Position numbers and translations under genes: made by a program
From: Pseudo-nitzschia pungens
Taxonomy: Eukaryota > Bacillariophyta > Bacillariophyceae > Bacillariales > Bacillariaceae
Assembly: GCA_037355855.1 (NCBI GenBank)
Contig: CM074759.1
Span: 8,308,001 to 8,372,000 of the forward strand
DNA length: 64,000 nt
Reading direction: 5' to 3'
In this document: one piece after another, positions 34,315 to 46,443 of the stretch
Numbering within the stretch: position 1 is the first letter of the stretch
Layout of the letters: each line of letters begins with the position of its first letter
Notes under the pieces: generated by a model
Seen by the model: only the letters and a program-made list of their open reading frames with translations
Told to the model about the DNA's origin: nothing
The model's database searches: none

Positions 34315-36837
34315 ATGTCACCCGCAGTTACAGAGACAAATACCGGGGCGGAACCCATGGCGGTAGATGCCCCCGATTCCGAGTCCCCCTCCGCTGCGAC
34401 GGAACCGCGGCAACCAAGGCGGCAGCCACCATCCAAAGACGCGGACGCGGACGCAGACGCAGACGCAGACTCCGACGATCCCGTGCCAATCGAAACCCAA
34501 ACCGATCGGTACCTGGTGCTGGTCGAATTCGTCTACCGGCACCTCAATTTCCAAATGGCGGAACTGAAATCCATTCTGGAGACCTACGGCATCCGGCTCG
34601 GCACGCGCGGTAGGAAAAGCAAGGACAACGACGACGACGCCGACGACGAGATGGACTGCCGGCTGGTGGCCCTGCCGGTTCCGGACGCTCCGACGTGTTC
34701 CGAAAGCCCCGTCGTGGTTGCGCGGAACCGGGCCTTTTGCATCTTGTCGTTTCCGAGCGACGCGGCGGGGCGCTGGTCGGGGTTGCTGCAGAGTCCCGAG
34801 GACCAGCGGCGCAACAGCCGCTTCGAGCCCGAGATTTCTGCCCCTAGCACCGCTGCTACTACTGGTGGTGGTGGTGGTGCGTCATCGGACTCTCTTTCCA
34901 TTGCCGACGTGTTGTACAAGTGCACCCTCGTCAAATCCGTGGTCGAATTGTGGGGATACTCGTCGGTGAGCCTCGAGGACTGCGCCGATCGCACACTTCC
35001 GGTGGCTCCACGATGGCACCCACGACAACAACGACAACAACAACAACGACAGCAACAACGACAGCAACGACAGCAACGACAGCACCAACCACCACACCAA
35101 CCAAGAAGAATCCTTCCAGAAAAAGCACGTGTGGCCGTCCATCTGCAGGGACACGGAGCGGCCGTGGAAATTCACCATCCACACGCTGGGAATGAAGGTC
35201 CGGCGGGAGGAGCAGGACGCGATGCGACAGACCTTTCGGAGCACCCTCGATTGCATCGAGGGACCCGTTCGGCTCAAGGATCCGGCTTCCCGGGAGTTCT
35301 TGCTCATCCGGGAAATCGAGCTGGACGGCAGGGGGAGCCCGCTGTGGAAGGCGGACGCGGATGCGGATGCGGCCGACGAAACGAAAGCAATCGCAACCAA
35401 AACAGCAACGACAGCGACCGCGACCGCAACCACCACGACAGCAACCACGAAGGATGCAACCGCAACCTGCAATGACGATAGCGGAGGGGAGTGGCAACAA
35501 CAGTTCCAATGACAGTGACAACACCAACAGCAGCAACACCAACACCAACAAATGAGCAGAACCCCGTCACCCCATCCGGTGGCAAAACGAACAACAACAA
35601 CAACAACAGCAGCAGCAACAGCAGCAACCAAACCCCCCGAACGGGCAAGCGAAAAGAATTCTGCACCGACGCCATTGCCTACTACTTTGGCCGCGTCCTG
35701 GGCGGACGCCAGCGAAGCAGCGACGGATCCCGCGGCATCGACCACTACTCCCTCAAATCCCGGCCGTACCTCGGGCCGACCAGCATGGACGCCGAGCTCT
35801 CCTTCGTCATGACCAGCCTGGGAAGGGTCACGAAGGGCACCCTGGTCTTCGATCCCTTCGTGGGGACCGGCAGCATCCTCCTGTCGTGCGCGCTGCGGGG
35901 GGCCCATTGCTTCGGGACCGACATCGACATCCGGGTCCTCCGGGGCAAGGGGGGGAACCAAACCATCTGGAAGAATTTCGACCACTACGGACTGCCCCGG
36001 CCGGAGATTGTCCGGAGCGACAACGCGCTGTACCACAGGCACTACCGGCACCACCATCATCACCACCACCGAAACGACAGCGACAACGACAATGACAACG
36101 ACCGCCGCTCCGGCAGCGGGATCGGCCCGATCATCGCGACCCCCCTCTACGACGCCATTCTGTGCGATCCCCCCTACGGGATCCGCGCCGGGGCCCGGCA
36201 AACCGGCTCCAAGCTGGACGATCCCCGGCCGGTCCTGGAAGAAAACCGGCACGACCACATCGCCCAGACCAAGCCGTACGTCGTCTCGGACGTCATGTCC
36301 GACCTGCTGGACGTCGCGGCCCGGACGCTCGTTCGAGGGGGACGCCTCGTCTACGTCATCCCGTCCTTCCGGGACTTTGACGAGGACCGCGACCTGCCGC
36401 GGCACGACTGCCTCGAGCTGGTCCACAGCTGCTACCAGCCCTTCACGCACGAGCTGGGACGGCGGATCGTGGCCATGGTCAAGGTCTCCCATTATCGCGT
36501 CGACAAGCGGGAGGACTACAGGGCGACGATCTGGAGGTTCGGGGCCGAATCGGCCGAGAAGTGCGCCAACCTCCGGGAGAAGATCGCGGAGGCGGCCCGG
36601 GAGAAACCGGGGTACGAGGAAAAGGCGGCGATCCGCAAGGAAAAACGCAAGGCCAACAAGGAGGCCAAGAAGAAGGAAAAACGGGCCAGGAAGCGGCTGC
36701 TCGAGGAACGGGAACAGCAGCAGCAACAGCAAAAGCAGCAAAAGCAGCAAGAAGAAAACCAGCAACAAGAACAATCATCCTCCGACCCGCCCCAACCACC
36801 GGCAGAAACACCAGCGGCATCCACCATCACACGATGA
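34315..36837 (+). CDS. TRM11: tRNA guanosine-N2-methyltransferase catalytic subunit TRM11 (frame broken)
   Basis: The catalytic subunit of the TRM11-TRM112 enzyme makes m2G10 in tRNAs. The N-terminal part has RYLVLVEFVYRHLNFQMAEL and SVVELWGYSS, as in the TRM11 THUMP region; the middle has PWKFTIHTLG. The C-terminal Rossmann domain has YYFGRVLGG, SRPYLGPTSMDAELSF, the SAM-binding loop DPFVGTGS and the catalytic DPPYGIRAG (family N/DPPY). An Asp/His tract interrupts the domain, and the tail is Lys/Glu/Gln-rich. The conserved blocks lie in different frames. Parsimonious +1 corrections are near 34997, at the G4 35486-35489 and at the A3 35550-35552; with three bases removed the frame is continuous, about 839 aa. 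No GT-AG intron explains the shifts. It may be a consensus error or a non-functional copy. Confidence 0.85.
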
Positions 36838-37771
36838 TGTTCTTTTGTAGTAGTACTACTAGCATGATGCCGCCGGTTGGGGAAGAAACGCGACACCGCC
36901 CAGCAGTGCTGGCATTTCGCTACTCGTTTCACGCACCACCACTAATACTACTATTCCGCCGCATTCGTAGAAATTTTGGTGCTGCGATTGCAGATCATTG
37001 CTGATTCATTCTTCCTACGTTTCCTTGCTAGTAGTAATAGTACTAGTATTGGAGTTATCCATTGACCTTCTTCTTGTTGTTATACATGATACATCTCTCT
37101 ACTACAGAATTTCATCGCTGTCGGTTGATTTCTTGCAACATCATGATAATACTAATAGTAGTACTAGTAGTGGTGGTAGTAGCACAATACTAATAGCTGT
37201 TAGTAGTACTAGTACTACTACTAGTAGTAGTACTACTACTAATTTTGCCAATATCTTATCATTCCTTCCACTCCTTCTGGACAAACCCATGTCATACCAT
37301 AGAGATGCTCAATACTACTATGAGTAGAGATAATCGTACACTACCATCATTCCGAAGATGATGGTTCTAGTACTAGGGATGCTTCTTCTTCTTCTTCTTG
37401 CTTCCAAGAAGAAGAAGCAAGCCTCCGAATTCTATGAGAGTTTTCCAGTCCCGTGTGCATCGTCGGTCACGTGTTCAAGATCGACGACTCCACCCACCAA
37501 CTCCAAGAAACTCCTCATTCGGCATCAAAGCAATGATCATATTATTATCATCAAGAATCACAATACTGAAAGAGAATATTATGATCGGTGATCACTGATC
37601 ATACTCAATACGTGCAAGTACAATTACAATTACAATTACAATTACAAGCACCATCATTGCACCTACTTGGGACATGGGAGACTACCAGTCCCAAGTGCCA
37701 TTCGGAGCTTAGGCCAGCATCACAAACGACGGCTCGACGAGTGCGTGCCAAACAAACAAACAAACAAACAA
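36838..37771. other. intergenic region rich in AGT/ACT triplets
   Basis: Clusters of TAGTACTAG-like sequence lie at about 36845-36865 and 37020-37240. TTC/AAG triplets lie near 37381-37420, AATTAC hexamers near 37620-37650 and an AAAC tetramer run (37750-37770) abuts the ORC5 ATG. No gene is supported. Confidence 0.5.
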
Positions 37772-40700
37772 ATGGATTTTCGGGGCGAACGGATTCCTGC
37801 CGCCGAGGAAGCCGAGGGGGAGGACGATGACTCGGATCGCATCCTGCAACCCAGAGACAAAGAGAATCCATTGGGAGAGGATGGGAACGGGAACGGGAAT
37901 GGGAATGGGAACGAGGACTCGTTAGAAAAACATGCTGCTGCCGCCGCCCCTATCGATATCGACATCGACATCGACATCGACATCGACATCGACATCGACA
38001 TCGACATCGACATCGACATCGACATCGACAACGATGGACAGGGCAGCGGTGCCGAAACAAGAATGAAAACCAAAACCATTCCGAGCGAAACTCCCACGAA
38101 TCATAACAATAGCAACAACAATTATTACAGCAACAGCAACAGCAACAGCAACGATAACAACAATTTCGGAGACGAGGACGAAGACGAGGACGATGCGTCC
38201 ACCGTCGTGTCCGCTTCCTCGGTATATTCCTCGGCCACTTCTTCCTCGTCGTCGTCGTCGTCGTCTTCCTCCTCGGAAGCGTCGTCGACCGCCGCATCGG
38301 AATCCGCGGCGACGACGACGACGACGCTGATGGAACGCCAGGCGCGAAACATTGCGCGAAACCAGCGATTCCTCGGGAGCCTGAGCAAAAAGTACGACGA
38401 CAAGATCGGATCCCTCGACGCGAATCGTCGTCGTTCCAAAAACGGCGAGAGGAGCGGAATCGAGAGATCGGGCGCTCTTGCGCGAGAAACGGCAAAACGA
38501 GCATCCGTGGACGACGACGAACAAAAAACACAAGATCCACAGCACGACTGTGACGAGAACGATGACTATGATGACTGCGACGAGAACCACGAAGAGAACC
38601 AAAACGTCGGAATGATCATGGAGGGCACGCACCGATTGTTTCGGTCCGCCGTTTCGTCCGGAGCTTTCGCTACTACTACTACTACTACTAGCGGCAACGC
38701 CGGGGGTTCCGATGCGGCAACGAATAATCATCCCGAGGGCGGTCGTTGTTCCCGCTTACGCCCGGGGAATCCGGAGGCTCACCGAGCGCTATCCGCACCG
38801 GGAGGTCCAGATCGGACGCCTCGCGGCCCTCCTCTCGGCGACGGTCTCCCTCACGGGGACCAACCGCAACACGAACACCAACAGCGGCGGCAGGGCCTAC
38901 ATTCCCGCTCCCATTTTTGCCGTGGGAGCTCCCGGAACCGGAAAGACCTCGATCGTACGCGATCTGATCGAGTGGCTGCTGCTTCTGGCGAGCGGCGGCG
39001 GGGAATCCGAATGCGAATGCCGAATGCGAATCCGAATCAAACTCCAAACAATCGCGCGACGCGTTCGCCGCGGTGGTCCGGCCGGCCTACGTGGACTGCT
39101 CCATCGTCGAACCGTCCACCGTCGATCGGTTGGTCCACACCATCTACCGGCAGCTCCGGCCGGGGGCGGCGGAACGACGCGGCCTGAGCGCGAGCGCTGG
39201 CAATGGGAACCGCGGCGACCGTTCGCCCCGAACGCGAAAGCGCGCCAGGCGGACCGCGGCACCGAGCGAGGAACCGACGGTGGGTCGGCGACAGCGACCG
39301 CAGCAGCAGCAACAGGCAGCAGGCAGCAGGTGTCTGCGAGTGGCGAAGCTTCCCGCTCGGAGCCGGGACCCAAGGATCCTCCCGATCGAGCAACCAAAAC
39401 GACAACGTCAACGACGACCACCCAGCCACGGATTCTCCCCTCCCGAAGAGCCAAGAGGGCCGCCATCCACAGGAGCCTGACCCACAACACCACCACCTAC
39501 GAATCGTACCGCAAGCAGCACAAACACCAGCGGCGGGGTGGCAGCGGAAAGCAAACGCAATGGCAACAGCGACGGCGACGACGATAGCGACGACGATAGC
39601 GACGACGACGAAGCCGTCGAAACGATGCACTCGGCGATCCTGTCGCTGGGAAGGAGCCTCCGGGCCCACTACGGTCCCGAAAGAGACGAACACGGCCACC
39701 GGCTCGGGAGCTTTCGGAGGCGGAACCGCGCCGGGATTCTGGTCCTGGACGGGGCCGAGGAACTCCTGTCGCTGGCGACCAAAAAGGGGGCGGAGGGCGC
39801 GACCGCCAACAGCAACAGCAACAACAGCAACACCAACGTTTTGTCGGAACTGCTCCTGATGCCCAAGATCATGAAACTGAACCTGACGATCGTGGTGGTG
39901 ACGAATTACGCGACTCTGGACATGACCCGTGAGTGGATTTTTTGTGTGTTTGTGTGTGCGGGGGGGGGGGGGGGCTGGGGGGCTTGTTGCGATGATGATA
40001 CTGTGTGTGTGCGTGTGTGTATGGCGTGTGTGTATGCGTGTGTGTCTCTTGTATTGGGTGCGCTTCTATTGCGTTTTGGATTGGTCGCGGCGGGATTGAA
40101 CGACATGGCTCTGCGAAAACTATTTTGCCGGGCAGGGCAGGGCGGGGCATGCCTCTCACCGAGATGGTTCGTTTCACTCTATTGTTCCCTCCCAAACCAC
40201 ACCAACCCCTGTTCAGGCCTGAATAATTCCAGGGGCTTGGCCACCCTCTCGAGCGGGGTCCATCCCATCGTCGTTACCTTTCCCGCCTACAAGGGAAACC
40301 GGGCCTTTCGCGAGATACTCAGCACGGCCGAAAACCAACGACTCGTCATGGGGGACTCGCTGCCGCCGCCGAGTCTGGCACCGGATGCGAATGCGGGTGC
40401 GGATGCCACCGCGACTGCAAGCGCGGGTGCCGCAGTGCCGACCCGCCCGTCCTCCTTTCGGGACAAGCTGGTCCGAACCTTTTGGAACACGGTCCTCCAG
40501 TTCGCCTCGGATTCCACCCGCGACGTCCGGGACTTTCGGCGGATCGGCCGGGCGCTCTGGCCGCGCTTTGCGGCACCCCTCGCCGATCCTTCGGTCTTTC
40601 GCAAGACCCTAAGAGGGGTGGCCACCAGCAAGCTGGGCATCCGGTCCCTGACCCGGTCCGTCCTGAGCGATCCGGAGACCATGGGTTCCCTCGAGGACGA

Positions 40701-41404
40701 GCTGGTCTCGGCGCTGGCCACCTTGTTTTATCCGCAGATCGCGGCGCTGGCGGGAGGAGTACGAGAACCTGGCACTCCTGGCGTTCGACGAGAGCGGGGG
40801 CTGGGAGGACTGGCTGCAACAGAAGCAGAAGCAGCCGCAAAACCCATCGTTTGCGCCGGCGCCGCACCTGCCCTACCCCCGGAGCTGCCTGCTGCTGGCG
40901 GCCTTTGTGTGCCAGCACAACAAGGCGGACCGGGATCGCAAGCTCTTTTCCAGCCACGGAAACGGTCGCCGCTCCCGATCCAGAGCCAGAGCCAACGAGG
41001 ATGTGTACGGCGGAAACGACGAAGACCTGGCCTTTGGATCGACCAACAAGTCGTTGTCGTCGTCGACGACGAGGACGGCCTCCGGAAACCCGCACACGGT
41101 GGAGCAGCTCCGCCTGCTCAAGCTGCGACCGGTCCCCCTCGAGCGGGTCCTATCGGTGTTTGTGACGCTGGTCCGGCTGAATCCGCTCTCCGGTGACGAT
41201 CTCGTCGACGAGGAGGAGGACGAGCGGTACCTGGACCACCTGGGATCGTCGGGACTGTACAGGGACCTGTCGCATCTGGTGGAGTTGGGACATCTGCATC
41301 CTTCCAAGGGGAACCAACAGGTTCTGTGCACTTTGACCAAGGAGGAGGCGCTGGGGATTGCCGACCGGATCGGGATCCCCCTGGAACGGTACCTGATCTG
41401 CTAG
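37772..41404 (+). CDS. ORC5: origin recognition complex subunit 5 (multiple frame breaks)
   Basis: ORC5 is an AAA+ subunit of the complex that marks replication origins. The disordered N-terminus carries an (Asp-Ile)n tract and Ser/Glu runs. Then come YARGIRRLTERYPHREVQIG, the Walker A loop GAPGTGKTS (38925 onwards), RPAYVDCSIVEPSTVDRLV, the Walker B-like GILVLDGAEELL and LTIVVVTNYATLD. A 288-nt intron (39929-40216, GTGAGT...TTCAG, phase 1) follows. Beyond it are PIVVTFPAYKG, FWNTVLQFASDSTRDVRDF and the ORC5-typical C-terminus PHLPYPRSCLLLAAFVCQHN with RPVPLERVLSVFVTLVRLN. These blocks sit in changing frames. Six +1 repairs, each in a short G or C run (near 38702, 39000, 39282, 39437, 39535, 40752), give one 1112-aa frame. 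The start is the ATG after the AAAC run. Confidence 0.85.
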
Positions 41405-42138
41405 GTTGTTCCTCCCTCACCCGCCAAACACGCTGTCCGGCTGAATCCGATACAAACGATTGATTGCGTGCTGCGTGTACCTACCGTCAAGGGAACAGGA
41501 TGCTATTGCACGAAAAAGTTGACAGCGCAGGGAACATGATGAAAACGAGTTTCAAAAAGCAGACCGATCCAAATCAATGGCAACCCTCGTCTTGGCAGTC
41601 CCGGCTTTATCCTTCACAGTATTTTCCAAAACGGTTCGGTTCTGCATTTCAAAACGAACATACCATTTGGGCGTTTGGGAACAATTTCATGTTCATCACA
41701 GCCAGCGCAGCGAATGAATTTTTGACTCACCAGGAAATGGAACCTGCGCAAGTGAAACCGACTCGTTCCTCAAACTGCGGAACCGAGGCAATTGTTTTGT
41801 TGAATGGCAACGATTTTTAACTGCGCAGTCACAAAGCAAACAATCGAAGCATAAGGTACTAGCTAGTTCGACGAGAAATAAAGCTCTGGGAACTCTCTGC
41901 CCGGATCCAAGTCTGAGCGAAGCAACAGTAACCGTGACGCCGTAGCAATTGTTAAAAAGGAAGAATCGTCGAGTCTTTAAAGAGGTTTGATTTACTACTT
42001 TTCATAGTGTTGACGGCGTGCACTACTAAATAATTGGAATTGTGCCAAAAAAAATAGCTACGAAACCTTGTATTGCCTCCCCAGCCAGAACGATCGGCTC
42101 TCGCAGCCACCGCCCCGTGTTTCCACGAAATCCCGTCG
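41405..42138. other. intergenic region between convergent ORC5 and VPS34
   Basis: Mostly unique sequence. A 118-codon forward frame at 41464-41820 has no recognisable motif and sits where two 3' UTRs are expected, so I do not call it. Confidence 0.5.
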
Positions 42139-44173
42139 CTACCTCCGGGCCACCGCAATCGAGTGAAAGACGTCCATGAGCCGGGGCGCCAGCGCCGAGA
42201 GACTGTCGCTGATGAGCGTCAAAAAGAATCGCTCCGCCTGCTCGTCCGTCAGGTCCAGCTTGAAGCGTTCCTCGACCTTGGCAATGACGCCGTCCGCGTC
42301 CGCCGAGGGATTGTTGGAGAGGTCCTCGATGCCGGCGTCGCTCATCAGGTGGAGGAGGTTCAGCACGAGGCCCGCCGACTTGCGGAGGGCGTTGAAGGCC
42401 TGGCAGGCCAGGGAACAGAACTGCCGGTACTCGGCCGACTCGGAGCCGCCCATGCCCTCGACCATTTCGCGCGTGAGGCGAAAGGCCGGCGGCAGGGGCT
42501 TGGGATCTCTCCCGAACAAGAAGCCAAAGTCGATGTGAAAGAATCGTCCGGTCTTGGTGATCATGAGGTTGTCGAGATGCCGATCGCCCGACTCCCATGA
42601 GGTACGTCAGAACGCATCCTCCTGCGCGTGCGCGTTTGGTGGTTGCGCGATGAAAGAGAGAGTGAGAGAGAGAGAGCACGAGTACAACAAAACAGGAACC
42701 ATTGAGAACAGGATCCGACTCCCCAAACCAATAGTTCCACTCCACTCCACTCCACTCCACTATCATACACTACATTGCACTGCACTGCGATGCAAAACCA
42801 CGCTACTACGCACCCGCCACACTCCGAACGTAACTGGAAATGACCTCCGGCTTGACGCCGTACTTGGTCCCGGGTTGCGGCGCCACCGATCGAAAGAACC
42901 GCAGGATCGAGTTGTTGTGGTTGGCCAGAATGGCCGAGAGCGGGACCGATTCCTCCACGAACTCGATCATCCCCGACGACGGCGACGTGGCAATGATCGA
43001 GTAGGGCGTGATGCACAGGTCCAGCGAGGCGCGCTTGAGGAGCCGGTCCATGAGCTTGATCATCATCATGACCAGCTGGTCCTGCCGCAGGTCGTCGCCC
43101 GTCTTCATGAGAACGCGGTAGCTCTTGATCTGGGGCGGAATGACGACGGAAGACGACGGCGGTTTCTTCGGTGGCTTGGCGCCGGCGCCGGCGGAAGGGT
43201 CGCAGCTCCCGCGGCGGGACTGTTTCGCCGCCGCAGCGGCTGCTGCCGACGACGACGACGACGGACCCTGCGACGTTCCCCCGACAAACGCCGTCTTGTC
43301 GACGACGTACTCCACGTTGAACTCTATGAGTGCCGGATAGACGGCCGACTTGAAGACCTTTGCCTTTTGGGGAAAGACCCCGTTGACCATAATGTGCGGC
43401 GCGCAGGGCATGGGGAAATTTCCGCGGACGCCTTTTTTCGGTGGGGGAGCGTATCCTTCCTCCTCCAGGACGGACCGCAGGTGGGCCTCCTTGGCCGGCT
43501 GCCGGGCCTTGGAGAGGTAGGACATCTGCACGTCCATGACGCCCGAAATGAACCCGTCCTGGTCCGTCAGAACGTCCCAGACGCTGCGGGGCAGAACCCG
43601 CTTCTTCTTGGGATCGGTGTTCGGGTCGGCGGTTCTTGGAAAAGGCTCCCTCGCTCGATCCGGGACCGCGGCCGTGTTCGCTCCCGAAATCGGTGGCGGC
43701 GGAAGCGGAAGCGGAATCCGCCGCTTTCAGGAGCTTGTCCCCCAGCTTGGAAACGGACACCCCGAGCTTGTTGACCAGGGACGCCGCCGACTTGGCGGGA
43801 GCGCTCTGGGACGCGGAAGCCTTTGCGGACGACGATGACGACGACGACGATCGTTTCAGCGACAGGGACGACGACGACGATGAGGAGGAGGAGGAGAACG
43901 CGGTCGATCCGGTCCCTTGACTTCCGGGGGGATGCGTCAGCGCCCGCGGGTACGGGGTCTTGCGCAGGGCGGCCTCGAGCTCGTCAAAGATTTCCCGGTA
44001 GCGCGCTCCGTGGGCCGGATCCTGGAGTTCCACCTTGAGGTACCAGTACAGGTAATTGGCCAAGAGAACGTTCCTGCTGGACCGGGCGATCAAAAAGGTT
44101 GCCAGCGAGGATTTCCGCTTGGTGGGCGCCGCCGCCGCCGGCCGCGCTCGTGTCGGCATCGGCGTCTTCGTCT

Positions 44174-44205
<32 letters not shown>

Positions 44206-46443
44206 CTGGAGACTGTTTTCGAATTTCAACGCCTGGACCAGCTGCAGCAGGTAGAGGTTGAGTTCCTCGTCGGGCGCCGCCGCCAGCGTGTCGATCGCGT
44301 AGGCCCGCACCAGATTGGTCTGGTAGGCCACCTGTTTTCCGAGGAGCTTGAGGGCGTCCGTCACCTCGATGGGGCTCCGCTTGCGCCACTGCTCCAGGAG
44401 CTCGGCCGCCTGGACGACCTCCGTCTCGACCGTCCAATCGACGGCCAGCAAAAACTTGGTCAGGGCCTTGCGGTTGTCGACCAGGCTGAACCGAAACCGC
44501 CACAGCAGGTCCTGCTCCTCCCGGGTCGGGTGGTGGGAGGGAGACGCGATGATGGCCGCCAGCTTGTCCCGCTGGGTCCGGTCCGGCTTGAGGGCCGGGT
44601 CGACCAGCCCGCGGAGGAGGTCGTGGGCGAGCGTCCGGTACTTGTCGTCGATGGGGCTGTCGTTGTCGTTCTCGTAGTCCAGAAACGGGACGGCCGAGAG
44701 CGGGATGAAAGGCCGGGGGTTCGAAAGCGGACCCGAGCGCGCTCTCGGATAGCTGTTGCTGCCGCGACTGCAACTGCAACTGCAATTCCGATGGCGATTG
44801 CGATTGCGATTGCGATTGCGATTGCGATTGCAATCGCTGTCGGTTTTGTTTTTGTTCGCGCTGGTGGTAGAGGGCAATGTCCAACGGAGTGACGGATCCC
44901 GACGGTCCCTGGTGCGGGGTCGGATAAAAGGTTTCCTCGTGCACCACCGGAACATCGAACGCGGGAAACTCCACCACCAAAAACGCCGATGGAGGGCTCC
45001 GGTCGCTGTCGTCGTCGTCGTTGTCGCCATCATTGTTGCCGTCCACCTCCACCTCCTCCTCCTCTTCCTCGGTGTCGTCCTTTTCTTCGCATCCCGGCCA
45101 CACCACGAGGCGTCTCGACTCGTCCTTCGCCTCGCGCAATGTTCGTTCGCAATATTCCCGGGCCATGCGATCCAGCCACGGAACGCTGGGAATGTCTCCA
45201 AAGTTGTGGTGGCCGGTGTGGTGGTGACTGCCGGCATTGCTGCTGCTGTTGTTGGTGGTGGTGGTGGTGCTGCTGTTAGTGTTGTTAGTGGTGTTGTTGG
45301 AGGTCGTCTCCATCGTTCCGGTCCCTCCCTTGTGCGCGCCACCGGTGCCGGCAATGTTGTTGCTGGCGTGCTGCTCGTCGAATCGATCCAATTGCTCGAG
45401 CATCTTGGATGCCTTCCAGACCGGGTCGTCATCGTCGTCTCGGTAGTTGCTGCCGCTGCTGTTGCTGTTGCTGTTGCTGTTTTGTTTCGCGGAGAAAAAG
45501 AGCCCCGGATTGTCGGCGGGCCGTTGTCGACCGCGACGACGATTCCGATTCCGATTCCGATCGCGACAAAGCCTCAGCGGAATCTTGTTCAATCCGGTGC
45601 GGAGTTTTCCGTAATCGTCGAAAAAGGAAAGCGTCGCCGGTTCGTAGCGCTCGTTGAAATCGCTCGGTGAACGCAACGACAAAGGCGAAGACGAAGACGA
45701 AGACGACCTCGCTCCCTGCGTCACGGTCAACTCCAGATAGGCATCCCTAGGGAGATCCCTCCACCGCAGCGGAATCTGGAGTGGATTGCCACTGCCATTG
45801 CCACTGCCATTGCCACTGCCATTAAGATTGCCATTGCGATTGCCATTAAGATTGCTCGGGCCGTCCCACCGACAAACGTGCGTCACGCCCGCCACCGAGG
45901 GATGCTTGCAGCGCTGCTGTTCCGAAGCGGAGAACGAGTAGTCCTCGGAACACAACGGAACCAGCGGCGCCGATCGGGTCGCGGATCCCACCGGCACCAG
46001 TTCCAGTCCTCCCATTCCCCGGACCGTGGCGCGCACCTGCCAGGAATCGTCGCTCGCGGTGCCGCTCCGAGGATTGCCGCTTTGATGGTTCCGATTCCGG
46101 TCGCCATTGCCGCCGCCTGCCGCTGCTTCCCGAGACTCCCCCCGCTTTCCCGCTTGCAAAAGGCGGCCCGGATCGCCACCGCAACGTGCGAGGTCTGCGA
46201 GAGGCTGGCGTGGGGCATCCACGATACGCGGGCCCAGAGGCGGTTTCCGTGCCGTGAAAAGAGGGAATGAGCGGGAGAGGAAGACGACGAGGAGGTGGAG
46301 GAAATGGAGGCGGAGGAGGACGCCGCGGAAGAAGAAGCGGGATGATGATGGTGATGATGGTGGTGGTGGTGCGGATTGTGATGGTGAGCGGAAGCGCTCG
46401 CGCTCGTGGAGGGATTCCCCCCTCCGGAGAGTTCGACCGGCAT
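42139..46443 (-). CDS. VPS34: class III phosphatidylinositol 3-kinase VPS34 (multiple frame breaks)
   Basis: VPS34 makes PI3P for autophagy and endosomal sorting. The start is ATG 46443. C2 domain: LWARVSWMPHASLSQ, LRWRDLPRDAYLELTV and LSFFDDYGKLRTGLNKIPL. Helical (PIK) domain: LLWRFRFSLVDNRKALTKFL, WRKRSPIEVTDALKLLGKQ and YLYWYLKVELQDPAHG. Kinase domain: YRVLMKTGDDLRQDQLV, LCITPYSIIATS, the catalytic loop GVGDRHLDN (split by a shift), HIDFGFLFGRDPKPLPP and EMVEGMGG; the C-terminal membrane helix is RLMDVFHSIAVARR. A 192-nt intron (42622-42813, GTGCGT...GCAG) interrupts the kinase domain. Frame repairs are one missing base in the run at 46138-46143 and extra bases near 44715, 44124, 43640 and 42587. 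The result would be 1369 aa; human is 887, with the excess in His, Asn, Gln and Ser tracts. Confidence 0.9.

Noticed and set aside
41464..41820. 118-codon forward frame
   Set aside because: No recognisable motif; lies between convergent 3' ends.
34990..46145. Programmed +1 ribosomal frameshifting of the Euplotes type
   Set aside because: The sites share no slippery codon and no stop codon in the zero frame; only homopolymers are common. It stays as a minority hypothesis under the findings.
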